Shown: one piece after another, positions 23,533 to 35,044 of the stretch
How positions within the stretch are numbered: position 1 is the first letter of the stretch
Layout of the letters: every line of letters begins with the position of its first letter
From: Cryptomeria japonica
Lineage: Eukaryota > Streptophyta > Pinopsida > Cupressales > Cupressaceae
Length of the DNA: 64,000 bases
Direction: 5' to 3'
Assembly: GCF_030272615.1 (NCBI RefSeq)
Contig: NC_081415.1
Span: 376,479,392 to 376,543,391 of the forward strand
Made by a program: the position numbers and the translations under genes
Notes under the pieces: generated by a model
Database searches by the model: none
What the model was told of the DNA's origin: nothing
Seen by the model: the letters and a program-made list of their open reading frames with translations, nothing else

Positions 23533-23940
23533 ATGTTGATGATGAGGAGAGATTTGTGTCATACCAGAGGAGATGAAGAGGCCTTGCAGAGGAAGAATTT
23601 TTTCAAGACTATATGTAAGGTATCCAGTAAGTGTTGTAAAGTTGTTATTGATAGTGGTAGTTCAGATGATATCATTTCAGAAGATATGGTGAATAAGTTG
23701 AATTTAGAAAGATTGAAACACCCTAAGCCTTATCAAATAGCATGGATTTAGGATGAACATATGTCGTTAGTAAGTGAGAAATGTTTTGTGAAATTGAAAA
23801 TTGGGAATTATCATGATGAGGTCCTGTGTGATATTATGCCTATGGATATTTGTCATCTTTTGTTGGTAGACCTTGGTAGATTGATAGATAGGAAGTACAT
23901 GATGGGAGGAAGAATACATACACTATTGGGTATGTGCACA
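23533..23940 (+). pseudogene. Element B aspartic protease
   Basis: VVIDSGSSDDIISEDMVNKL holds the DSG catalytic triad. EVLCDIMPMDICHLLLVDLG is the flap and C-terminal block, where relatives read LLGRPW. One TAG splits 23751 from 23761. The sequence leaves the family after about 23940, with no RT, so element B ends or is interrupted here. Confidence 0.7.
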
Positions 23941-24211
23941 AAGATGGTGGTTAGAAAAGTGGACACCACCCAAAAAAAACATGGAAAAACAAGCAGCGCG
24001 TACGTGGTTCTAAAATTTGAAATGACTGCATACGCGCTTAGGTTTGTTGTTCCCAAGCCTAGAGAAGGTAGCACGTATGCGCTACTTTTAGGGAAAGTAG
24101 CACATACATGCTACCTCTTGGAAAATGAGCGTGTACGCGCTACTTATAGGAAAATGAGCATGTACACAGTACCTGTCAAAAAAGTTAAAAAAAAAAAAAC
24201 TAGGTCTTATT
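23941..24211 (+). repeat. 29-bp palindrome-core tandem array and unassigned flank
   Basis: Four exact 29-base steps at 24068, 24097, 24126 and 24155, each holding a variant of GTAGCGCGTACGCGCTAC. Two weaker units lie upstream near 23991 and 24026. The array sits between the end of the element B protease and the first LTR of element I and belongs clearly to neither. Confidence 0.6.
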
Positions 24212-25435
24212 TGTGTGTGTGAAAAAGTGGAATAAGTTTGTAAGCTGCAAGACACAACACTTCAATTAATTCATTACATGTATGGTTAGACAGATATAAG
24301 CATGAATATGAAAACCATAACAAATCAGCTAATTGCCTTCTAAAAGATGCGAGTATAAGATTGCTCTCAGATTTGTATAAGCAATACCAGTGACTAGACT
24401 ACACCAAGACGAAGGATTTAATCTATATGAGTATGAGATTAAGCTAAATGGATGCAAGATTATACTAGATGGATGAATAGTAAGCTATATGAATTCAAGA
24501 AATCATGAAAATATGCAAAAAGAAACTAAACTAAGATGCAATAATATCAAAAAGAAAGCACAAAATCTTTAATGACTCTAGAGCAAAAACTGCATAATAA
24601 CAATAAATCTCCAGGGTGTTTTGAATGAGAGATGAAGGATGAATTTCTAGAGAATCACAAGAGAGATCAAGAAAAAACACAATTTAGGATAATTGAAATA
24701 ATTGAGAAATCAAATTCAGTTAACCCTGAGAAAGATTCCAATTATAGTTTAATTGAAATGCCTTTAGATTGTAAGTTTGAGTTTGCATTAGAGATATAAT
24801 TCAATTAATTCCATGCACTTGAGATAAAAATAGGTAATTCTTTGATTTATTCAATAAAAGAGTCTTTTCAATGCAACTAAACTTCTTTTCTCAAAAGCTT
24901 TGAGTTCCAATTTTAGAGAATGATTAATAATTCAATTAATTGCTTTTTTGATTTCACGTACTCAAATTAGAAGAAAGAAATAATATCTCAAGTTTGATTT
25001 CTCTTTCAATTCAATTCTTTTATTTTATTTTCAATTTAACTCTTTCTTTGTGATTAATTCCTCTTTTGTAGTAAATTAATTCCCTTTTTATGATTAAATG
25101 GCAAATTTATTAATTAATTAAATATGCTAGGATATTTAATAAATTAAATAGGATAATAGATCAAAATGATTTTCTTGGAATGGTTTAATTAATTAAATAA
25201 ATATTTAATAAATTAAATAGGATAATATATCAAAATGATTTTCTTGGAATGGTTTAATTAATTAAATAAATATTTAAATAATATAGAATAATTCACTTGC
25301 CATGTGACATTTGATGATTGAAGAATTAATTAATTGTGTGCTTAAAGTTGATTTATATTGCCTTTGGTTAGGACCTTGGTGATGTTGTCGAAATTAGGGG
25401 CCCATGGTTTAGGTGACCAATTTTAGGGTATTGCA
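24212..25435 (-). repeat. 3' LTR of element I
   Basis: About 1224 bp. On the minus strand it starts TGCAATACCCTAAAA and ends CACACACACA. It aligns along its length with the LTRs of element II but with many substitutions and indels, so it is an older or divergent member. Confidence 0.75.
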
Positions 25436-25448
25436 TTTGCCCCTCTTT
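25436..25448 (-). promoter_or_regulatory. Polypurine tract of element I
   Basis: Minus strand AAAGAGGGGCAAA directly next to the 3' LTR, the site that primes plus-strand DNA synthesis in LTR elements. The same tract occurs in the non-autonomous element at 41120. Confidence 0.7.
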
Positions 25449-27118
25449 GAATTAATGTGCGAGCAACGCGTTGGTTCAAAGAATAGTTGATGTGTCTAGG
25501 AGATACCAGTTCTGAACTTGATTGATCACGAACTAGATGAAGAGAAAGGTGTTTAACTTGATTTGAAGTGATGAAGCTAAACAGAGTTGATTAAATCGAA
25601 ACCGATCCCGAACTTGATTGAACTAGGACCGATGGAGAGAAAAGATACCAAACTTGAACTTGATTGATCAAGAAGTGGATCTTACTGATCTAGAACTTGA
25701 TTGAACTAGACACAGTGAGTGAAGATAAAATCAATCTTGAACTTGATGGATCAAGACACGATGAGTGAAGATAAACTGTCCAACTTGATTTGATGCGATG
25801 AAACTGAACACCTGCTTAGATTGAGAGTGTAATCAAAGATACTCTTTAAATTTTTGATTGAGTTTAAACGAATAATCAGCTTGATGAAAAATGATGAAAC
25901 TGATTAACATTAAGATACTGATTCAGAAGAAGACAAATATCAGCTTGATTTGAAGCAATGAAACTCATATGCCCCTAGTGATTGATTCGATTTAGATGAT
26001 CGAGAGATCTCAACTTGATATGAAGCAATGAAGCTGAGATGCCCCTTAGCAATAAAAATTTGTTTGATTTTCTTTAGTTGAAAAGATTTTTCTTGACTTT
26101 TGATGAAGATATAGGTCATAAGGTCATGAGTATGCCCCCTCGAGAGCGAAATCAAAAGATAGCGAGGGTACATGATTTTAGACAATTGTTGATGATGATA
26201 ATGATTTGAGCACAAAAAATGATTCAGAGGAATATGTGAAGATTTAGCGATGATTGATGTGAAATTGAGCACAAATTGATGAAAAGAATGAGAATATGAT
26301 GAAAAAGTGCTAAGTGGTCTAGGTTGTGTGAAATTGACTAGGAGAATGATCTTAGATTTCAGTCCCGAAAATGAAATTAGGACGGGCAAATTAGCTAAGG
26401 GTGCAATTTTCATGTCCATTAGAGCAAGTTGAAAAATTAGGGTTTGGGCTATATAAGGGGTCAAAGTGTCATTTTCAATTCATTTTAACCTCTCCAAGTT
26501 TGAAAATTCAAAAAGCCTTCTGCAAAGAAAAATGGTCATTCTGATCCAGGAGCACCAATTTGAGCACCAGAGATGTCATAATCGACCTTGGAAATACGAA
26601 CCAACAGTAAGAGACTAATTTTTAGCCCTTTCATTTCATCAATTTTAAATTTTTTTGTTGAATTTTTGCTTTTTATGGCATTTAAAAGTCGATCATTGTC
26701 GATTTGTCATGCGAGACGACATTATGTCTCATACAACAAACTGTATTTTTATGTTTTATCATTTCATGTCATTAGTTTTGTCATGTGAGACACCCCCTTG
26801 TGTCATACAAAAGTTTTCTTGATAGACCATTTTGTCGTGTAAATGCATGTTTTGTGTCCTATTAGAGTCTTTTATTGTCCTATAGCTATTATTAACTCGT
26901 ACGAGTTTATGCTTACTCTGTGAAATGTTGTATGAAAAACAATGAGCACTTTTAAGGGTACAAACATGAAAATTTAATTTTGCAATTAATGTATTTAGAT
27001 TTGTGTGATGTTTAAGTTGTCTTATAGCATAATTTGAAGGACTTTCTGATGCTCTGTTGTTTGATTCTTGCAGATTTGATTACCACATGTCCTTTTCTGA
27101 TGCATCTATCCTCGGACT
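25449..27118. other. Region between 3' LTR and antisense ORF of element I
   Basis: No coding region. 25490-26040 is rich in repeated words such as AACTTGATTGA and GATCAAGA with DNA-binding-site-like spacing. 26690-26910 contains the GTCATACGA/CTCGTACGAG words described in the findings, including a perfect CTCGTACGAG at 26896-26905. If the antisense ORF has its own promoter it should lie here. Confidence 0.45.
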
Positions 27119-28983
27119 ATGAGACTAGTGTGTGAGTTATATGATATAGATAAGGCACATATTGACTTGTGTGGATTTACCCACCTTCTACAAATGTCAA
27201 ATATATGTGTGAATCACGGGATGCTCACAACACTTGTGGAGAGATTTCACTCTGAGCATAACACGTTTCATTTACCAATTGGGGAGATGGCCATCACTCC
27301 TGAGAATGTTTACAGGATTCTCAGGATTCTATTCATTGGGGATAAGGTTGATTATGATTCTGCAAAGCATCCTGGCTTACTAGATTTGAGACAGGTATTT
27401 CACGATGAGGACATCCTTACGTGGGATATCAGCTAGGATGAGATGATGACTAGGTATAGTGAGCAGTTTCCACTGGCTTGTGTCTTGGCAGGATTTATTG
27501 GTTGCTTCATTATGTCAGACAGGGGACAATAGGGTTTCTTATGCGACTAGGCTAGGATGTTACAGAGGCTTGTGGATCACCATGAGAGATTAGGATGGGG
27601 TTCATATGTTTTAGCCCACATGTATCATGAGATGCATGAGATTGTACATAGAGAGGGGAAGAGCATGGTTGCAGGGGTATTGATTTTACAGATATGGGCC
27701 TGGGAGCATATCACAATTTGTAGACCTATAGTGGATGATGCCAGAGATCCATAGCAGTCCATTGTTTATAGATATTTTGGATACATTACTCAGCCCCATC
27801 TGGGAAAGATAGAGTACTGGAGACGGTAGCTAGATGACCTGATAGTTGTTGTATGGAGATCGTATAGGGGTCTAGAGCTTTGGGATGACTGGAGAGCTAT
27901 GAGGAGAGCTATGTTCATGACTCATCCTCTTATCGGTAGATCCATGACAGTGATTGAGCGATTTGTTGTTTCTCAAGTTATGAGGTAGTATGGTAGACCT
28001 TAGGAGATTTCATAGGAGTTTACTGTGTACGCTCGCTATACAGATGAGGAGAGACGAGGATGGGACCCTAGGTTGTCCTATGCTTTGAGCATGCAGGCAA
28101 TAATAGGGTTACAATGACTTAGGTGGGATTACTTGGAGGACATCGCAGATGCAGGAATATTGCCCTAGTATAGGGATTGGTTCTAGCAGCATCCATTCCC
28201 TATATTTATAGATCCAGTTAAGCAGCCGCTTCTCATAAAGGAGATTGAGGATGATGCCCCTGCACAGGCATATGTATAGGCACAGGGACAAAGATAGGGA
28301 TAGGGATAGAGAGAAGAGGCTCCTAGGCGGGCAGGTGGTGATCCTAGTGCGAGCAACACCAGGGTACCAACTGGGGGAGACAACAATAAAGAGGAGAGGG
28401 TGGATCTCTAGGGGCTGTTGGTATGAGGATGAGTGGTATTAGGACAGCAGAGGGTCGAGGAGAGGAGGAGCGAGCAGGTCCTAGATAGGTACGATAGAGG
28501 AGGGATGAGTAGGGTGGAGATGGAGGTGGAGATGGAGGCGGAGAGCCTGTGAGGGAGTAGGGAGCAGCATGATCTATGAGAGCGCAAGTAGCAGGTCTGC
28601 AGTCATAGTTGACAGTGGCTCAGACATAGCTTGCAGAGCGAGACCGATAGCTGGTGGAGCTTAGAGCAAAGAGAGATCATCAGGTCATAGAGATGAGAGC
28701 AGAGCGAGACCGACAGCTGGCGGAGCTCAGAGCAGAGTGCGATCATCAGGTTGTAGAGATGATGGCAGAGCAAGATGCTCTTTAGCAGGAGGTCTTACAC
28801 CAGACTACTCAAATGGCTTATTACATTGCGGCTTATAGCATAGCAGTTCCTATAGCACAACAGGCTGTTCCATATTCCGAGTATATGACTCGATCTGAGG
28901 GAGCTCGGGCACCAAGACAGGATGTCGGTTAGTAGGCTCCACCTCCTCCACCACCTGGCGATGAGGGAGAGGCAGAGAGATAG
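27119..28983 (+). pseudogene. Antisense ORF of element I, plant mobile domain-like, coiled-coil C-terminus
   Basis: Runs from ATG 27119 (MRLVCELYDIDKAHIDL) to TAG 28981, opposite to gag-pol. The first 370 codons stay in one frame with about a dozen stops, mostly TAG where CAG fits. Blocks FHLPIGEMAITPENVYRILR, ACVLAGFIGCF and LQIWAWEHITICRP match the layout of the plant mobile domain (PMD, MAIL1-like) known from plant transposable elements. A Pro/Arg-rich part follows, then, after one frameshift (28400-28540), a charged coiled coil with a 22-residue unit duplicated, then a Pro-rich tail. It cannot make a full protein as it stands. The role in the family is unknown. Confidence 0.65.
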
Positions 28984-30480
28984 ATTTCTTATAGCTCTTA
29001 GATTTTGTTAGATACCCCATTTTTTGTAGCCCATATGATTATTTCTCCAATGGGAGATTGTATATGATAGTTATATCACTTGTACCCCGAGATATTGATG
29101 ATTATATATACAAGATCTTGATTTGATTTCATTGTACTTGTGTCGATTGATTTATGAGATCTATATGCTTTATTCTATATGTATGCATATATGTTCAGTA
29201 TGGATGTATGTAATGCAAATGAATATGAATGTTTGTTGTTTCTTTCTTCTTTTCATATGCAAAATGAATGATGAAAATGAATAATGAGTAATGCAATTTT
29301 ATTTTTTTTCTATGCAATAATATGAATACAAATGAATGTATGAATCTATATAAGATGCTTATGTATGCAGCTAACATCTCAATACACAAGTACTCGATCA
29401 GGGAAATGATGAAAAAGAAACCACTTAGCTTAGAAATGATGAAACTTCAAACTCTTATTCTGAAGATAAAGAGATCATTGTTATCATACAGAAATCACTC
29501 TAAATGCAGAATGAATGCAACTTAAAATAGTCACTGGATTTGGAATGCTTAATATTCATCACTGAGCCTTTACAAACATAGCAGGCAAATTAGAGTTCCT
29601 TCCTTTTCATGTGAAATATTAATTATCTTGTCTGCAATGACCCTTTTTTTGTTCATATCCTTGGACAAATTACGCATGGACCCGGATTGCACATTTAAAG
29701 AAATTCCCTCAAAACAGACAAAGAAATGATGAGAACCTCCCTATAGCATACAAATAAGCGGAGTTGAGGTATGTGTGGTGATTTCACCTTGATGTGAAGG
29801 CTCTTATCATAGACACCCAGCTGATTAGATGTTTCCAGATCATTAGAATCATTCCTACAAGCAGAAAATAAAGAAAATATTATGCCCCCAATCCTTGCTC
29901 CTCTTAGTCAAGATAGACTTCCTCAAGTTACTGCAAGGGAATAATAATCAAAAACCAATATAAAAGACAACACACAAAGAAAATTTCATGCATATCTCAA
30001 ACTGTTTAGTGATTGTTTTCAGTAACGTTATTTTGCTTGTGTACTCAATGATAAAACTCTTCAGTGGTTAGGAGATAGATGACTGACTTAGATTGGATGA
30101 CTGGGTATCACTGACAGAATGATGACTTGGTTGATACTTCTTAGGACACATAAATTGCTCAGTCGATTACCCTAAGACTAGGACATTGATCAGTTTCAAG
30201 CCATGAGAGTTCTAAAAGAACTAGAATGTCACAAAAGCAACTAAAATATATGTACAAGCGAAAGCAAAGATGCATGAAAGAGGGAATGCCAACATTGTGT
30301 TGATAGATGGAGTGTTTAAGTACAAGAGGTGCATGTTTGCTAGGTTTTCACCTACTTGGCAAAGATTCTTTTTTTTCTTTTTTTTTTTCAGGAATTTTTA
30401 TGATTTTTAGATTTTTTCAAGATATTTTTTAGTTGTACAAGTTGCTAGAGCAGAGAATACTAAGTGAAGAACTTTTTCAA
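28984..30480. other. Convergent spacer of element I between antisense ORF and integrase end
   Basis: No coding region seen. It is colinear with 48326-49949 of element II. It includes a T-rich tract near 30370-30390 and one copy of the post-integrase motif at 30328-30352 (minus strand GGTGAAAACCTAGCAAAC). Confidence 0.5.
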
Positions 30481-30486
30481 GTGGAT

Positions 30487-31301
30487 GGTGTTAATCGATT
30501 CATAGAGTTTTTCTCCTTTCGATGTTGAGAGTTGATAGGCACCGGAGCCAAAGACTGCACTAACGATGTAGGGACACAACCAGTTGGGTTCAAATTTCCC
30601 TTTGTTGTCTCGAAACTATTGATTTTTAGGATTTTCTCTCAAAACAAGGTCACCAACCTGAAATTATCATTGTCAAACCTTCTTGTTATATCCTTTAGAA
30701 ATTCTCTTTTGATACACTCTCAAATGATCAAACACCACTTGTCGATGTTCATCCAACAACTCGAGTTCTTGCAATCTAGATATTTTGTAGTCTTCATCAG
30801 TAACAAGACGTTGCAAAGAAACTCTCAAAGATGGTATTTCCACTTCAATAGGTAATACTGCTTTGGACTCATACACCAAAGAAAAAGGTGTAGCCCCAGT
30901 AGGTGTTCTAATACTTGTTCTATAAGCCCATAGTGCAGGATTGAGCTGCAGATACCAATCCCTCCCAGATTTGTTCACTGTTCTATATAAGATAGTCAGC
31001 AGGTTTTTGTTAGATGCTTCAGTTTATCCATTTCCTTGAGGGTAATATACAGATGACCAGTGTTGTTTGATTTTGAATTTCTTACAGAGATTGTCTAGAT
31101 CTTTATTCTTGAATTGTCCTCCATTATCAGTCATGATGGATGAAGGTATCCCATACTGGCAGATGATATAGTTAAGGATAAACAGAGCTACTTATTTACC
31201 AGTTGCTTTGATGAGCGGAACCACTTCTACCCACTTGGTGAAGTACTCAATGGAAGTTATGATAAACTTGTGTCTGTTGGATGATGCAGGATATATTTGA
31301 C
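30487..31301 (-). pseudogene. Element I integrase, core and C-terminal part
   Basis: The minus strand gives the TDNGG block near 31120, then GYTEASNK-type sequence, and the open stretch 30978-30673 with [41 protein letters not shown], diagnostic for gypsy integrase. After a shift the C-terminal part VGDLVLRENPKN and NPTGCVPTS-region is readable. The gene is cut at 31301 by the non-autonomous element and resumes at 42642. Confidence 0.75.
31297..31301. other. Target-site duplication, left copy
   Basis: TTGAC immediately left of the LTR at 31302, repeated at 42637-42641 right of the second LTR. A 5-bp duplication is standard for LTR-element integration. Confidence 0.9.
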
Positions 31302-32804
31302 TGTAGACACCTAAAAATGGTCAACGCTTGCGGAGTCATACTTTAACATTTGCGCATTGCCTCATTTTAGGTTTTTGCGTCGCATTAACATTTCTCCTAT
31401 GATTTGTACTTGGTCTTTATCATTTGCGAACATCGAGTCATTCTTCTACAGTCTTCATTCGTCTCACTCTCGAATTTGGTCTTGTTGACAACACTATCCA
31501 GTCATGATTTTAATCGATCTTATCCTATTGCATCAATGTGCGTGCTTATTTGTCATCATTTTGGACATTGTCAATCCTAATTAGGGTTTTGTCCTCCTGT
31601 CAATCTTGCGATCAATTTGTCATCGATCGTTGTACTCTTATCAGTCTTGTCGATTTATCATCAATCCTTATCATTTTCAATCTTGTCGTTTTAACGATTG
31701 ATTTGTCATCAATCATTGTCATGTTTGATCTTGTCATTTTGCGATCAATTCGTCATTGATCATGGTCATTTTCAATATTGTCATTTTGCAAACTATTTTG
31801 TCTTCGATTCTTGTCCTCTTGTCAATCTTGTCATTTTGCGATAAATTTGTCATCGATCATCGTCTTTCTCAATCATGTCAATTTGGATCAATTAGTCATT
31901 GTTCCTCGTCAATTGGCGCATTTTCTCAATCAAATCATTTATAAGTCAGAATCATGATCAAATCGAATCGACATGAAATCAATTTTATATCAAGACCTAA
32001 TTGTCGTCCTTGCATTTCTAATTCATCTTCCAAGGTTTTATGATTTATTCATTTAATCTTGTTTGGCATTTTCCCTCTAGGTTAAATAATTTATTTATTT
32101 ATCCTAAGTCTTCTTGTCACAATTAAATGTTTATTTAATTGGCTAATTAATTCCTCCTATTTTTGTAAATTAATTAATGAATGAGAAATTATTAATTTAT
32201 TTACCTAATTTTCATCAATTTCCTAAATTCCAAGTCATTATTTCCAACTTAATTTTCTAATTTCTCCTAAATTCCTAAATGTCTATTTCTATTTCAAAAT
32301 CTTGTCATAAATCCTTGCATAGAAAGTTGTCATAAATTGTCATAAGTCCTTGCATAGCAATTTGTCATACACTTGTCATTTTTGCTATTCTTGATTTGAA
32401 TTTCTATTCGAATCACTTTCATGCTAATCTTGTCATTTCTCCAATTTGTCTATAAATTGGATGAATTTCTTCAATCAAATCCCCTAATCAGATTATCGAA
32501 TTTCTAATCAATCACGCTTCGAGTACTTTTGATCAATAATCTTGTCTACTTGCTTTCAATTATGTGTGTGCACTTGTAGGTGAGATCCACAACCAAACTA
32601 TTTGAAGAGGAAAGAAGAACAATGGAGCCGCATGAAGGAGCATTCAAATCATACCTTTGGTTTGCTTAATTTCTAGTTTTGAATGTTTTTATTTCATGTC
32701 TCTATTGAGTGTTGTTTAGGATAGATCATTGCAATGAGCTTTTGTGATTGAGCTAGATTAGTATTTTGAATTGCTTGTGATGATTTCCTATTTCCTAACA
32801 TACA
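31302..32804 (+). repeat. 5' LTR of the non-autonomous element
   Basis: Starts TGTAGACACC and ends CATACA. It contains an internal minisatellite (31601-31908) rich in TTGTCAT and ATCGAT words and an AT-rich centre. Confidence 0.9.
31601..31908 (+). repeat. LTR-internal minisatellite, about seven units of 37-50 bp
   Basis: Units begin CAATCTTGTCATTTTGCGAT or variants and contain TTTGTCATCGATC. The same array is at 41433-41740 in the other LTR with several C/T differences. Confidence 0.6.
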
Positions 32805-32809
32805 TTAAT

Positions 32810-32822
32810 TGGTGAACCCGAT
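32810..32822 (+). promoter_or_regulatory. Probable primer-binding site of the non-autonomous element
   Basis: TGGTGAACCCGAT five bases after the LTR end. A TGG start fits a tRNA CCA end; I do not assign the tRNA. Confidence 0.55.
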
Positions 32823-35044
32823 GTGAACATGCTTGGATCTAATATTTTTTTTGAATGTTTTGTGAAGTTGCAGATTTTTTTGTGGAGAAATTGCAGATTT
32901 TTCTTCTAAAAAAAAATAGTCATAATCAATTGATCACGTAAAAACTTTTGTGTAGAATTAAAATAAACGGTTTCTGGGTATATTAGATCACATTTTTACC
33001 TTTCCAGATCATTTTACAGTTTGTGATTTGGATAAATATTGAGGAAGTTATGACATTTTTAATTATGCTACTGTAAATGGTCAAAATTTTCAAAAAACAA
33101 AATCATGCAACCTTCATCTAGATTAATTTAGCTTGGCAAATTAATCATGCATTCATGCAAACTTTATCTAGATTAATCTAGGGTGGTAAATTTGATAAAT
33201 TTCACATAGATTATTCTAAGAGGACAAAGAATCACAACTTTTATGGATTAATTTTGATGGTGATTCATTTCTCTTGATTCTCTAACATTGTTGGTAGCTT
33301 TGTGGCAAAATGCTTGACAAAGAATTATTTCACAAACTACTAATGAATTTTATGCAGGTTCGATAGTCAAAGATCAAACATATCAAACTTCTAACTTGGT
33401 GGTTTTGCAGGTTGCCTTGGACTACAACTAAACTTTGTGTTTGCAATTAATGTTTAGGCACCTAGTATGACTTCTAAATAGGATGGAATGAATCTATGTT
33501 TGATTTGATTGTTGAGTTTGACATTGGAGTAGGAGAGTATGCTCTCATCCTTCTTAGGGTGATCAGAAATCTAGATCTTCGATACCATGCTCACTGTTTT
33601 GATTGTGTGTCACCTTTAGTGGGCCTACCTTCCCGACCATTTTGCTTTTGCAAGCAAGTGATAATCGTGAGAAGGGAATGACCCAAAGTGAGTACGGCTA
33701 GAATACCTTGGCATTCTAACTCACTATAAACAAATACCTGATGAGCGAAAGCTTTGAAGGAAGAGTTACATGGGAATTGCAATTACTTGGGAAGTGATGA
33801 CCCTTGAACTCTTTCTCATATCAACATCTAAGTAGGGCCTCTTGGTCTAAATCGTGCTTGCGCGACTACATTTGTTTGGTATCTTGATGGGCTTAATGTC
33901 TCAATCACGCTTGCATGACATCAAGGAGTAACGCTTAACAGAAATCCTGACTAAACACCTTGTTTTTAGAGGCCAAAAACCCTTCTAGTTGCTTGAGAAG
34001 GACAAGTTCGGATACTTGGAAGAGATACTAAGTTCGCCATGGGGAGATTTCCATGGGGGCTGATGCTTGGCTGCCCTGAGAAGTGAGTGCCGTGGAGGGG
34101 AGCCCGCAGGGTCAAGCATCTATGTATTCTCCTTGAATCCCATAACAAGTCTACCTCTCAAGTACCTAATGTCCTTGCCTACCATAAGAAATGTGTGAAT
34201 GAGCATGATTGTCTTGAGTCTAAGTTGAAATATCTTGTCTTCTTTGCTTGTCAAAAGTTGAATTGCATCTCATTTCAAGAACAAGGCAAATTGATTCAAA
34301 AAAAGGTTAAACATAAGAGCATTTCATCCAACAAACTTCAAAACATCTTCAAACATGGTTGTCAAACATTGTTCAAAATCTTGTCTCAACATTCATGTCA
34401 CTTAGATTTAGGTTCATCCTAGGTTTGCATTTTGCAAAGTCATTGTCAAGTACCAAGGTTAGGTTTCACCTAAGTCATACTCCTTTGCATATCAATAAGG
34501 GTCATACATTTGCATGTGTCCTCTTGCATTAAAGTTACACCATTGTCATACATTCATATTTGCATACCCTAGGTCCCTTCATTAAGATTAGGTCATTATC
34601 ATATCGTATTAGGGTCATTTGCATAGTAATTGTCCTTTTGCATATAGTGTCAAAACTAGGTTTTGTCATACGTGAGTAATCCAAATCTTTGATAAACCCT
34701 AAGTCATTGTTAAGAAGTCTAGACCTTATCAAGCCTTTTCTCTTTATGTCATTATTGTCATTTGGTCAAACCTAGCTTAGTATCCAAGCATATAGGGGAG
34801 ACTTTGTCATTTGTCCTTTTGTCACTTGGTCCTTTTGTCCTTTGAGGTCTAGACATCATTTCAATTTCCTAAGGGTCTCTTTTATATTTGCATTCCAAAA
34901 AGTTTGTCAAAATCTTGAAAAACAACCAAAAACATAGGTTGCATTCTTGCCATAGATTGCATCTTCATCTATCTAGTTTGCATTTAGTTGCATATCATAT
35001 ATTATTCTTGAAAAATTCCAAAAATATTGCATTTGCATAGTGAC
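32823..35044 (+). other. Leader of the non-autonomous element
   Basis: 2.2 kb without a convincing gene. 34430-34760 is full of GTCAT and TTGCATA words in loose repetition. A GC-richer stretch lies at 33980-34120. Confidence 0.5.

Noticed and set aside
25940-26464. 174-codon minus-strand frame in the element I leader
   Set aside because: No family similarity; the region is not kept open in element II, whose colinear part has no such frame.
31756-31944. Short Ile/Leu/Ser-rich frames in both LTRs
   Set aside because: They are translations of the TTGTCAT minisatellite; LTRs are non-coding.
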